A stretch of DNA of 59,685 nt from Azospirillum griseum (GTDB taxonomy: Bacteria; Pseudomonadota; Alphaproteobacteria; Azospirillales; Azospirillaceae): the NCBI RefSeq assembly GCF_003966125.1, contig NZ_RXMA01000017.1:60041-119725 (forward strand), read 5' to 3'. A model generated the notes under the pieces. The model worked only from the letters and a program-made list of their open reading frames with translations, had not been told where the DNA came from and did not search any database. Made by a program: the position numbers and the translations under genes. Numbering within the stretch: position 1 is the stretch's first letter; each line of letters opens with the position of its first letter. This document shows positions 18,596-26,656 of the stretch, piece after piece.

Positions 18596-20304
18596 GCCGC
18601 GCGGGGGAACAGACGGTTTCGGGGCGTTCGACGGCGGCGTTGGTCGCCGGTCTGGCGGGTGGTCTGGTGGCGCTGGCCGCCGGGTCGGCGCTGGCGGCGG
18701 GCGGGGATTTGGGCGCGGTGGACAAGCAGCCGGTCAACGTCTCGGCCATCGCCATGTTTCTGGCCTTCGTCGTGATGACGCTGGGCATCACCTATTGGGC
18801 GGCGAGCCGGACCAAATCGACCGCCGATTTCTACACGGCGGGCGGCGGCATCAGCGGTTTCCAGAACGGGTTGGCCATCGCGGGCGATTACATGTCGGCG
18901 GCCACGCTGCTGGGCCTGTCCAGCCTGGTCTTCGCCAAGGGCTATGACGGCTTCGTCTACACCATCAGCTTTTTCGTCGGCTGGCCGATCATCCTGTTCC
19001 TGCTGGCCGAACGGCTGCGGAATTTGGGCCATTTCACCTTCGCCGACATCGCGTCCTACCGGCTGGACCAGAACAAGATCCGCAGCTTCGCCGCCATCGG
19101 CTCGCTGACGGTGGTGTGCTTCTACCTGATCGTCCAGATGGTTGGGGCCGGGCAGCTCATCAAGCTGCTGTTCGGGCTGGATTACAATGTGGCGGTCGTC
19201 GTGGTCGGCGTGCTGATGGTGGTCTATGTCACCTTCGGCGGCATGATCGCCACCACCTGGGTGCAGATCATCAAGGCGGTGCTGCTGCTGGGCGGCGGGG
19301 CGATGCTGGCCTTCCTGGCGCTGTCGCGCTTCGGCTTCAGCCTGGAGGCCATCGCCAAGAGCGCCGTCGCCTCGCACAAGGACGGCATCAAGATCATGGG
19401 GCCGGGCACGCTGCTGGCCGATCCGGTGTCGGCGGTGTCGCTGTCGCTGGGGCTGCTGTTCGGCACGGCGGCGCTGCCGCACATCATGATGCGGTTCTTC
19501 ACCGTCCCCAACGCGAGGGAAGCGCGCAAGAGCGTGTTCGTGGCCTCGGGCTTCATCGGGTTCTTCTTCCTGCTGGTCTGCATCCTGGGGATGGCGGCGA
19601 TCACCATCGTCGGCACCGATCCGCAATTCTTCGAAGGCGGCAAGGTCGGCGGCAAGCTGATCGGCGGCGGCAACATGCCGGTGATGCATCTGGCCAAGGC
19701 GCTGGGCGGCGACCTGTTCCTGGGCTTCCTGTCGGCGGTCGCCTTCGCCACCATCCTGGCGGTGGTCTCGGGTCTGGCGCTGGCCGGGGCGTCGGCCATC
19801 GCGCACGACCTCTACGCCCGCGTCATCCGCAAGGGGCAGGCGACGGAGCGCGAGGAGATGCGCGTGTCCAAGATCGCGTCGCTGGTGCTGGGCGTGCTGG
19901 CCGTCGTGCTGGGCATCGCGTTCGAGAAGCAGAACGTCGCCTTTCTGGTCGGCCTGACCTTCGGCATCGCGGCGTCGGTCAATTTCCCGGTGCTGATCCT
20001 GTCGATGTACTGGAAGGGGCTGACGACGCGCGGCGCGCTGGCCGGTGGTCTGGCCGGTCTGGTGTCGGCGGTGACGATGGTGGTGCTGTCGAACGCCGTC
20101 TGGGTGGTGGTGCTGAACAACCCGGCCCCGATCTTCCCCTACGAACACCCGGCCCTGTTCTCGATGACGCTGGCCTTCCTGGTGACGATCGTCGTGTCCA
20201 AGCTGGACCGCAGCGCCGGGGCGCAGGCCGAACGCGGGGCCTACGACGACCAGTTCGTGCGCTCGCAGACCGGCATCGGCGCGGCGGCGGCGTCCAACCA
20301 TTGA
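18592..20304 (+). CDS. actP: Cation/acetate symporter ActP
   Basis: A 570-residue sodium:solute symporter (SSS) family permease for acetate and related short monocarboxylates. The N-terminus is signal-like ([20 protein letters not shown]), followed by about 13 membrane helices. SSS/ActP signatures include [59 protein letters not shown] and [20 protein letters not shown]. It is translationally coupled to the DUF485 gene, and a long stem-loop follows. Expression is probably controlled by the divergent two-component system. Confidence 0.96.
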   Translation: MSRAGEQTVSGRSTAALVAGLAGGLVALAAGSALAAGGDLGAVDKQPVNVSAIAMFLAFVVMTLGITYWAASRTKSTADFYTAGGGISGFQNGLAIAGDYMSAATLLGLSSLVFAKGYDGFVYTISFFVGWPIILFLLAERLRNLGHFTFADIASYRLDQNKIRSFAAIGSLTVVCFYLIVQMVGAGQLIKLLFGLDYNVAVVVVGVLMVVYVTFGGMIATTWVQIIKAVLLLGGGAMLAFLALSRFGFSLEAIAKSAVASHKDGIKIMGPGTLLADPVSAVSLSLGLLFGTAALPHIMMRFFTVPNAREARKSVFVASGFIGFFFLLVCILGMAAITIVGTDPQFFEGGKVGGKLIGGGNMPVMHLAKALGGDLFLGFLSAVAFATILAVVSGLALAGASAIAHDLYARVIRKGQATEREEMRVSKIASLVLGVLAVVLGIAFEKQNVAFLVGLTFGIAASVNFPVLILSMYWKGLTTRGALAGGLAGLVSAVTMVVLSNAVWVVVLNNPAPIFPYEHPALFSMTLAFLVTIVVSKLDRSAGAQAERGAYDDQFVRSQTGIGAAAASNH

Positions 20305-20357
20305 TGGGCAACCACTGACGCCCTGACCTCCAAACGCCGAGGCGGTGTTGCACGACG

Positions 20358-20391
20358 ACGGCCCTCTCCCGTGTCCACGGGGGAGGGCCGT
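20358..20391. terminator. Stem-loop between actP and the convergent small gene
   Basis: A 16-bp stem with one G-T wobble (ACGGCCCTCTCCCGTG with CACGGGGGAGGGCCGT) and a 2-base loop. It sits between the actP stop and the convergent gene at 20426. No U-run follows, so it is a terminator or a REP-like element. Confidence 0.65.
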
Positions 20392-20425
20392 TGCCGTTGG
20401 GCACCGGGGAAGAGCAAGGGGAAAG

Positions 20426-20650
20426 TCAGGCCCCCGCCGACACCGTGTTGTCCTTGCGGCGGGACAATTGAACCTGACCGTCCAGGCATTTGACGTAGCC
20501 GGTCTTGCCCAGCTTCAACCCGTCGAGGATCGTCACCAGGGCGCGGGGGATGGCGGCGAACTCCTTCGATCCCCGGGACTGGGTGTTGTAGTTGGCGATG
20601 TGGGCGCGCAGGTCGGCCTTGGACACCGGCTTGCCGTCGTTTCCGATCAT
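20426..20650 (-). CDS. Small protein of unknown function (74 aa)
   Basis: A 74-residue frame from ATG 20650 encodes a basic, soluble-looking protein beginning MIGNDGKPVSKADLRAHIA with a central AIPRALVTILDGLKLGKTGY and a single cysteine (YVKCLDGQ). I do not recognise the family. The start has a GGAAACAG-type weak ribosome site. It lies 44 bases downstream of the multi-PAS kinase stop on the same strand and may be its cotranscribed tail. Coding is supported by codon pattern and by fitting exactly between the kinase stop and the stem-loop. Confidence 0.6.
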   Translation of the reverse strand: MIGNDGKPVSKADLRAHIANYNTQSRGSKEFAAIPRALVTILDGLKLGKTGYVKCLDGQVQLSRRKDNTVSAGA

Positions 20651-20694
20651 GGTGGGCTGTTTCCTGGTTGGGTGGGGCGCTGGGTGGGGGAAGG

Positions 20695-23562
20695 TTACGC
20701 CGGGGGGCTGGGATCGGCCACCGTCGCCATGGCGGCGCGTTCGACGCGGGCGGCGGGGAAGAGGATGCGCACGGTGGTCCCGCGATCCAGATCGCTGTCG
20801 ATGGTCAATTTGCCGCCGTGCAGGTCGATCAGGTTGCGGCTGATCGACAGGCCCAGGCCGCTGCCGCCGAAGCGGCGGGCGATGGAGCTGTCGGCCTGCT
20901 GGAAGGGTTCGGCGATGGTGGCCAGCGCGTCGGGGGCGATGCCGATGCCGGTGTCGCGCACCGTCACCACCAAATCCCCCTGCGCCTCGCCGGAACCGCC
21001 GCCACAGCAGACCTCCACCTGCACCTCCACCCGTCCACCGCTGGGGGTGAATTTGACCGCGTTGGCCATCACGTTGAGCAGCACCTGACGCACCGCGCGT
21101 TCGTCGGCGTAGAGGCGGGGAAGATCGGGCGGAATCGTCACCGTCAACTGCACCTGGCCACGCTCGGCGGGCAGGATCGACAGCGCACGGCAGGAGTCCA
21201 GCGCGTCGGCCAGATCGATCCACTGTTCGTCCAGGGTGAAGCGCCCGGCCTCCAGCTTGGACATGTCGAGCACGTCGTTGATCAGTTCCAGCAGATGGCG
21301 GCCGCTGTTCTGCACATGGCGGGCGTAATCGTGGTAGCGCGGGTTGCCCAGAGGGCCGAACAGCTCGTGCAGCATGATGTCGGAAAAGCCGATGATGGCG
21401 TTCAACGGCGTGCGCAGCTCGTGGCTCATGGTGGCGAGGAAGGCGCTTTTCGCGCGGTTGGCGGCCTCGGCCTGCTCCTTCGCGGCGGCCAGCCGGTCTT
21501 CCGCCTCGATCCGTTCGGTGATGTCGCGCACCAGCATCAGCACGCTGGGGCGCGCGCCGAAATCATCGGCCAGCTTCTGGGTCCGCGCCTCGAACCAGCG
21601 CAGCCCCGCCTGCACGGTCAACTGATACTCCATGCGCTGGGGCTGGCCGGTGGACAGGGTGCGGCGCAGGCTGTCCATCAACTGCCGTCCGCGCCAGTCG
21701 GGCAACACCTCCTCCGCCCGCCGCCCGATCATCTGCTGGACCGGCAGCACCAGCAGCGCGTCGCTGTTGGCGAAGATCTCGCGGTAACGCCCCTCGTCGT
21801 CGAGGATGAAGACCAGATCGGGCAACGCGTGGACCAGAGCCGACAGGCGGGCGGTGCTGGCGCTCAACGCCTCTTCGGCCAGACGGCGTTCGGTGACGTC
21901 GCGGGTGACGCCCAGATACAGGCCGTTGTCCAGCCGCACCGCGTTGACCTCGACCCGCAGGGTCGCACCGTTCCGGTGCCGCAACGCCATTTCGCCGCGA
22001 AACACCCCGGTGCGTTTGCAGGTGCGGAACCCGTCGGCGCTGCTCGGTCCCATCGGGTGGTCCAGCGCGATCAGGTCCAGCACCCGCCGGTTCAAAATCT
22101 CGTCAAGGCTGTAGCCCAGGGTCTGGCAACCGGCGGGGTTCACATCGACGCACCGCCCGGACTCGTCGCTGATGAAAAACCCCTCCATCGCGGCGTCCAG
22201 GTAGGAGCGCAAGCGCGCCTCGCTTTCGCGCAGACTGTTTTCGAACCGTTTGCGCTCGGTGATGTCGCGCGCCTCCGTCACCATCAGGACGACGTGGCCC
22301 GCCTCGTCGAACACCGGCTTGATCGACACGTCCATGATGCGGACGCCGTCGGCGGTGTGGACGTCGGTTTCGTAGCGGACGAACTGGCCCGACGCGGCGG
22401 TTTCGATGGAATGGCGGAACTGCGCGGCGATTTCCGGCGTGCGCGCCCAGCCGCGAAACTCCCACGCCGGGCGGCCGATCACCGCTTCCGGCGGCAGGTT
22501 GGCCAGCGCGCAGGCGGGTTGGTTGAGCGCCACCACCAGGCCATCGGGCGACAACAGGCCCATGATCTGGAAACTGCTGTTGAACAGGGCCTGGGATTGC
22601 CGTTCGCTTGCGCGCAGGGCCTTGGTGGTTTTCTCCAGCCGTCCGAGATGGCGGAGCAGTTGAACGGCCAGCGCGATCAACAGACCGGTCATCACGGCGG
22701 TTTCCGCCACCCGCCGCCAGAGATCGGCGCGCCAGCTCGCCAGATAATCCACCGAACTCATCCGCACCAGAACGTGCAACGGCAGCCCTTCGACCGCGCG
22801 CACGGTGCCGACGCGGTCTTCCCCGTCGTAGCTGGACACGCCCGTCAGGGTGTGTGTTTGCAGACCGTCGGTGTAGCGCGGCAGGAAACGGGCGTTGGCG
22901 TAGGGATCCGACTCCGTCGGCACGTTGGGGCGCGAGTTGGCCAGCACCGCGCCGTCCTCGTGCCACAGGGTGATGAAGCCCTGCCGCCCGATGTCGAGCG
23001 AGGCGTAGAAGCGGGTGAAGCGGCGCAGGTCGATGATGGCGGCGGCCACCCCGGCGAAGTGCCCATCCGGGCCGGTCAGACGGCGGCTGACGGCGATGCG
23101 CCACCCATCGCCGTTGCCGTCGCGGAAGGGGGTGGACAGGTGGAGGGTGTCGGTCCGGGTGGCGCGCGGGGTTTCGAACAGATCCAGCCCCTGGACCCGG
23201 GTTATGGTCGACGCGCCGGTGTTGAAGCGCACCACCCCCTCCTGATCGGCGACCAGAAGGGAGCGGACGGTCGGGATGGAGCCGCCTTGCGACCCGCTGT
23301 CGGGAACCGTTGGCACAACCGCCGGGAGCGGGGCCGGGTGGCGCGCGCCCAGGCTTTCGATCAGCGCCAACAGCGATTGGTCGGCCGAGCGGATGGTGTT
23401 CAGCGCGTCGGCTTCCAGCGTGATCGCCAGATTGCGGGTCTGGCGCAGCGCGTCCTCGGTCGCCCGGTCGCGCGCGCGGCGCAGATCCTCGAAGGCGACC
23501 AGGGCGATGCCGCCGATCACCGCCGCCAACAGGCCGACACGCCACGCCACCACCCGCCCCAT
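20695..23562 (-). CDS. Cache/multi-PAS sensor histidine kinase
   Basis: A 955-residue membrane sensor from ATG 23562, placed just before TM1 (AWRVGLLAAVIGGIALVAFE). The same frame is open to an ATG at 23826, but those 88 residues look non-conserved. A periplasmic double-cache region runs from about 35 to 270, with TM2 near 280 (ETAVMTGLLIALAVQLL). Three PAS domains follow (ALFNSSFQIMGLLSPDGLVV; SYLDAAMEGFFISDESGRCV; ALVHALPDLVFILDDEGRYR). Then come HisKA (FLATMSHELRTPLNAIIGFS) and HATPase (NVMANAVKFTPSGG, DTGIGI, FGGSGLGLSISRNL). There is no receiver domain and no adjacent regulator gene, so its partner is unknown; some kinases of this layout govern c-di-GMP or motility outputs. Confidence 0.93.
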   Translation of the reverse strand: MGRVVAWRVGLLAAVIGGIALVAFEDLRRARDRATEDALRQTRNLAITLEADALNTIRSADQSLLALIESLGARHPAPLPAVVPTVPDSGSQGGSIPTVRSLLVADQEGVVRFNTGASTITRVQGLDLFETPRATRTDTLHLSTPFRDGNGDGWRIAVSRRLTGPDGHFAGVAAAIIDLRRFTRFYASLDIGRQGFITLWHEDGAVLANSRPNVPTESDPYANARFLPRYTDGLQTHTLTGVSSYDGEDRVGTVRAVEGLPLHVLVRMSSVDYLASWRADLWRRVAETAVMTGLLIALAVQLLRHLGRLEKTTKALRASERQSQALFNSSFQIMGLLSPDGLVVALNQPACALANLPPEAVIGRPAWEFRGWARTPEIAAQFRHSIETAASGQFVRYETDVHTADGVRIMDVSIKPVFDEAGHVVLMVTEARDITERKRFENSLRESEARLRSYLDAAMEGFFISDESGRCVDVNPAGCQTLGYSLDEILNRRVLDLIALDHPMGPSSADGFRTCKRTGVFRGEMALRHRNGATLRVEVNAVRLDNGLYLGVTRDVTERRLAEEALSASTARLSALVHALPDLVFILDDEGRYREIFANSDALLVLPVQQMIGRRAEEVLPDWRGRQLMDSLRRTLSTGQPQRMEYQLTVQAGLRWFEARTQKLADDFGARPSVLMLVRDITERIEAEDRLAAAKEQAEAANRAKSAFLATMSHELRTPLNAIIGFSDIMLHELFGPLGNPRYHDYARHVQNSGRHLLELINDVLDMSKLEAGRFTLDEQWIDLADALDSCRALSILPAERGQVQLTVTIPPDLPRLYADERAVRQVLLNVMANAVKFTPSGGRVEVQVEVCCGGGSGEAQGDLVVTVRDTGIGIAPDALATIAEPFQQADSSIARRFGGSGLGLSISRNLIDLHGGKLTIDSDLDRGTTVRILFPAARVERAAMATVADPSPPA

Positions 23563-23927
23563 CACGCCGCCCCGTCCGCCCGATGGAAGAGGCGTGCCCC
23601 CGGACAGCCGCCAGCCAAACGAGCGTGGCTCCTGGGCCGATCCGGTCCCGGATTCAGGGGTTTCGGGCACTGATGCGTCCGCTCCGTTGGTTCCAACCAC
23701 GCCATCCGATGGGCCAACCCGCCGCCAACCCACCGGAACGTTCGTCCGATACGAGTGTAGCACGCCCCCCCACCGGGTCCATCCGTTCCCGGCGGGACTG
23801 GTGAAAACCCGGATGGTCGCCCCCACGCGCCGGATCGGGCGGGTGTCGGAGTTTTGCTCGACAAAGCGGGCCGTCCGCGCTTCTCTGCCGGTCGTGTCAT
23901 CGGTCGCCCGCTGGGGGAGCCTTCGTC
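23563..23927. other. Divergent intergenic region, no gene seen
   Basis: This 365-base stretch separates the kinase from the small membrane proteins. Apart from the possible in-frame N-terminal extension of the kinase (to 23826), I see no convincing coding frame, repeat or strong promoter. A GGGGGAG motif near 23912 serves the gene that starts at 23928. Confidence 0.6.
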
Positions 23928-24164
23928 GTGGATGTTCTTCAGGACCTCGTCAACAGCCCGCTCTATGGGTTGCTGCTGTTCAATCTGGCCATCGTCTGGC
24001 CGCTGTGGCGCATCCTGCGCCGGGCCGGTCTGTCGCCCTGGTGGGCGTTGCTGGCGCTGGTCCCGTTCGGGCAGGTTCCGGTGATCGGCGTGCTGGCGCA
24101 CAGCCGCTGGCCGGTGCTGCCGGTGCGGGAAAAGCGCGCGGCCAAAACCCGCAGGAGCCTGTGA
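23928..24164 (+). CDS. Small two-helix membrane protein
   Basis: A 78-residue protein starting at GTG 23928, with GGGGGAG about 9 bases upstream. Two hydrophobic segments are seen (PLYGLLLFNLAIVWPLW and PWWALLALVPFGQVPVIGVL), then a short basic tail (REKRAAKTRRSL). It shares the pattern G-x-SP-x-WALL-x-LVP...-RWP with the protein immediately downstream, so the two look like tandem paralogues. Function unknown. Confidence 0.7.
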   Translation: MDVLQDLVNSPLYGLLLFNLAIVWPLWRILRRAGLSPWWALLALVPFGQVPVIGVLAHSRWPVLPVREKRAAKTRRSL

Positions 24165-24165
24165 G

Positions 24166-24408
24166 ATGGCCTTCATCAACGATCTGGAACCCTGGCAGCT
24201 TCTTCTCTTCATCTCGGTGGTGATGACCTACAGCATGGTCGCGGCCGGGTGGGTGGCGGCCAAGGCCGGGCGCAGCCCGCTGTGGGCGCTGCTGCTGCTC
24301 GTTCCTTACCTCAATGTCCTGGCGGTCTGGCTGTTCGCCTACGCCCGCTGGCCCTTCGTGGATGGCCCGGCGACGCCCGCCCCCCGCCCGGACGGCGACG
24401 ACGCCTGA
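24166..24408 (+). CDS. Small two-helix membrane protein, paralogue of the upstream gene
   Basis: An 80-residue protein whose ATG is one base after the upstream stop (TGAGATG). Its helices are WQLLLFISVVMTYSMVAAGW and PLWALLLLVPYLNVLAVWLF, followed by ARWPFVDG and an acidic/proline tail (PATPAPRPDGDDA). AGRSPLWALLLLVPYLNVLA lines up with AGLSPWWALLALVPFGQVPV of its neighbour. Function unknown. The opposite charge of the two tails (basic versus acidic) is a visible difference and would suit a heteromeric pair. Confidence 0.75.
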   Translation: MAFINDLEPWQLLLFISVVMTYSMVAAGWVAAKAGRSPLWALLLLVPYLNVLAVWLFAYARWPFVDGPATPAPRPDGDDA

Positions 24409-24431
24409 GGCTGCGGGCGGATGACACCGCT

Positions 24432-24503
24432 GTGAACGGGGGGGGCCGTGAACGGGGGGCCGTGAACGGGGGGCCGTGAACGGGGGGCCGTGAACGGGGG
24501 GTT
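24432..24503. repeat. 14-bp tandem repeat (five copies) upstream of argG
   Basis: The unit GTGAACGGGGGGCC is repeated: the first copy has two extra G residues (16 bp), then three exact 14-bp copies, and the last ends in TT. It ends 67 bases before the argG start, in the argG leader or promoter. Confidence 0.95.
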
Positions 24504-24570
24504 GAAGGCGGGGGGGAAAGGCCTTACGGTCCCGCCCTATCTCCTTTTCCCACACCGCAAGAGCAGTCCC

Positions 24571-25806
24571 ATGAGCGGCGCCTCCAAAAAGCAGGTCAAG
24601 AAAGTTGTGCTCGCCTATTCGGGCGGCCTCGACACCTCCGTCATCCTGAAGTGGCTTCAGGAAACCTATTCCTGCGAGGTGGTGACGTTCACCGCCGACC
24701 TCGGCCAGGGTGAGGAGCTGGAGCCGGCCCGCAAGAAGGCGGAGCTGCTGGGCATCAAGCCGGAAAACATCTTCATCGACGATCTGCGCGAAGAGTTCGT
24801 GCGCGACTTCGTCTTCCCGATGTTCCGCGCCAACACGCTGTACGAGGGCACCTATCTGCTCGGCACCTCGATCGCCCGGCCGCTGATCGCCAAGCGCCAG
24901 ATCGAGATCGCCAACCTCGTCGGGGCGGACGCCGTGTCGCACGGGGCCACCGGCAAGGGCAACGACCAGGTGCGGTTCGAGCTGGGTTACTACGCCCTGC
25001 GCCCGGACATCACCATCATCGCCCCGTGGCGCGAATGGGATCTGAACAGCCGCACCACGCTGCTGGACTACGCCGAAAAGCACCAGATTCCGATCGCCAA
25101 GGACAAGCGCGGCGAAGCCCCCTATTCGACCGACGCCAACCTGCTGCACATCTCCTACGAAGGCAAGGCGCTGGAAGACCCGTGGGTCGAGCCGGACGAG
25201 GACATGTTCACCCGCTCCGTCGCCCCGGAAAAGGCCCCGGACACCCCGACCTACATCGAGGTGGATTTCCAGAACGGCAACGCGGTCGCCATCAACGGCG
25301 TCGGCATGACCCCGGCGCAAATCCTGACCGAGCTGAACCGCCTGGGCGGTGAAAACGGCATTGGCCGCCTGGATCTGGTCGAAAACCGCTATGTCGGCAT
25401 GAAGTCGCGCGGCGTGTACGAGACGCCGGGCGGCTCGATCCTGCTGGTCGCCCACCGCGCGATGGAAAGCATCACCCTCGACCGGGGCGCTGGCCACCTC
25501 AAGGACGAACTGATGCCGCGCTACGCCGAGCTGATCTATTGCGGCTATTGGTGGTCGCCGGAGCGTCTGGCGCTGCAGGCCCTGATCGACCAGACCCAGG
25601 ATGTCGTCAACGGGACCGTCCGTTTGAAGCTGTTCAAGGGCACGGTGTCGGTGGTCGGCCGCAAGTCGCCGAACTCGCTCTACCGCATGGATTACGTGAC
25701 CTTCGAGCAGGACAGCGTTTACAACCAGAAGGACGCCGAAGGCTTCATCAAGCTGAACGCGCTCCGTCTGCGTCTGGGCGCGATGGCCAAGCAGAAGCTG
25801 GGCTGA
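24571..25806 (+). CDS. argG: Argininosuccinate synthase
   Basis: This 411-residue enzyme condenses citrulline and aspartate using ATP in arginine biosynthesis. The PP-loop motif is [18 protein letters not shown]; other signatures are [38 protein letters not shown] and [20 protein letters not shown]. The ATG at 24571 gives the usual N-terminus ([19 protein letters not shown]); the upstream in-frame extension through the tandem repeat is not expected. A textbook terminator follows. Confidence 0.98.
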   Translation: MSGASKKQVKKVVLAYSGGLDTSVILKWLQETYSCEVVTFTADLGQGEELEPARKKAELLGIKPENIFIDDLREEFVRDFVFPMFRANTLYEGTYLLGTSIARPLIAKRQIEIANLVGADAVSHGATGKGNDQVRFELGYYALRPDITIIAPWREWDLNSRTTLLDYAEKHQIPIAKDKRGEAPYSTDANLLHISYEGKALEDPWVEPDEDMFTRSVAPEKAPDTPTYIEVDFQNGNAVAINGVGMTPAQILTELNRLGGENGIGRLDLVENRYVGMKSRGVYETPGGSILLVAHRAMESITLDRGAGHLKDELMPRYAELIYCGYWWSPERLALQALIDQTQDVVNGTVRLKLFKGTVSVVGRKSPNSLYRMDYVTFEQDSVYNQKDAEGFIKLNALRLRLGAMAKQKLG

Positions 25807-25832
25807 GAGCACGTTTCAGAGTGCGAGAACAG

Positions 25833-25859
25833 CGGGAGGGCGTTTGCCCTCCCGTTTTT
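25833..25859 (+). terminator. Rho-independent terminator of argG
   Basis: A perfect 9-bp stem, CGGGAGGGC/GCCCTCCCG, with a GTTT loop and a TTTTT run, 26 bases past the argG stop. Confidence 0.93.
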
Positions 25860-25897
25860 CATGTGTGGGAACCGTCCCTTGGCAAGGGATGGGGTGG

Positions 25898-26335
25898 TCA
25901 CTCCGCCGTCAAACTCAGGTTCCCATCCGCGTCCAGCGGGAAGAAGGGGTTCCAGGCGATTTCCCACAAATGGCCATCGGGGTCGGCGAAATAGCCGGAA
26001 TAGCCGCCCCAGAACACGTCTTGCGCCGGTTTCAGGATCCGCGCGCCCGCCCGTTCGGCCTCCGCCATCAGCGCGTCGACCGCGTCCTTTGACGGCAGAT
26101 TGTGGGCCAGGGTGATGCCGCCGAAGCGGGTGGGGTCGCCCGCGTCGGGCAAATGGGCATCCTCGGCCAGGGCGGCGCGGCCATACAGCCCCAGCGCCAT
26201 GCCGTTCAACTGGTAGAAGGCGACGTTCTCGTTGCCCGCCGGGGAGGGCGTCCAACCCAGCCCCTGTTCATAGAAGCGCTGGGCGCGCGGCAGATCGGCG
26301 ACGCCCAGGGTGACAAGGCTGATGCGCGGTTGCAT
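25898..26335 (-). CDS. VOC-family (glyoxalase-like) protein
   Basis: A 145-residue vicinal-oxygen-chelate fold protein from ATG 26335. It has the betaalphabetabetabeta pattern: ISLVTLGVADLPRAQRFYEQ, GLGWTPSPAGNENVAFYQLN, then FGGITLAHNLPSKDAVDALM and GYFADPDGHLWEIAWNPFFP, with the typical DPDGH-x-WE metal-site strand. The family includes lyases, dioxygenases and resistance proteins; substrate not assignable. It is the last of a minus-strand run and converges on argG. Confidence 0.9.
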   Translation of the reverse strand: MQPRISLVTLGVADLPRAQRFYEQGLGWTPSPAGNENVAFYQLNGMALGLYGRAALAEDAHLPDAGDPTRFGGITLAHNLPSKDAVDALMAEAERAGARILKPAQDVFWGGYSGYFADPDGHLWEIAWNPFFPLDADGNLSLTAE

Positions 26336-26367
26336 GGCGGGACTCGCGTGGTTTCCGGGAACGGGCG

Positions 26368-26592
26368 TCAGGAGGGCAGGGCCTCGACCGCGCCGCAATT
26401 GCGGCGGTGGGCCATCAGGCAATCTTCCAATTTGGATTGGCGGGACAAGGCCCCGGTCAGCCAATAGCCCAGCGCCAGCACGATGGCGACGGCGACCAGC
26501 GCCCCCAGAGTGGCGGCTTGGCGCGCGCGCTCACTGGTGGGAGAGGGAGCCGGGGACGTGGCGCTGTCAGGACGCGGGGGTACGGGAGGCAT
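26368..26592 (-). CDS. Small single-pass membrane protein with C-terminal CLMAHRRNC motif
   Basis: A 74-residue protein with a proline/serine-rich N-terminus, one membrane helix (ATLGALVAVAIVLALGYWLT) and a C-terminal KLEDCLMAHRRNCGAVE segment. Similar small proteins with a C-x7-C tail occur in other alphaproteobacteria. The two cysteines could form a disulfide outside the membrane. Function unknown. It is 65 bases downstream of the antiporter gene and 33 bases upstream of the VOC gene, all on the minus strand. Confidence 0.65.
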   Translation of the reverse strand: MPPVPPRPDSATSPAPSPTSERARQAATLGALVAVAIVLALGYWLTGALSRQSKLEDCLMAHRRNCGAVEALPS

Positions 26593-26656
26593 AGGCGCAG
26601 CGGGCTGATTGAAGAAAGCGGGATGCTACTGCGTTTCTCGGCCGGGCGCACGCCGC

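Noticed and set aside
20668..23673. Plus-strand 1001-codon open frame
   Set aside because: Antisense to the cache/PAS kinase, which has every expected kinase motif; the mirror frame has none.
24249..24479. Plus-strand frame running into the 14-bp repeat
   Set aside because: It overlaps the small membrane protein gene in another frame and its C-terminus is only the translated repeat.
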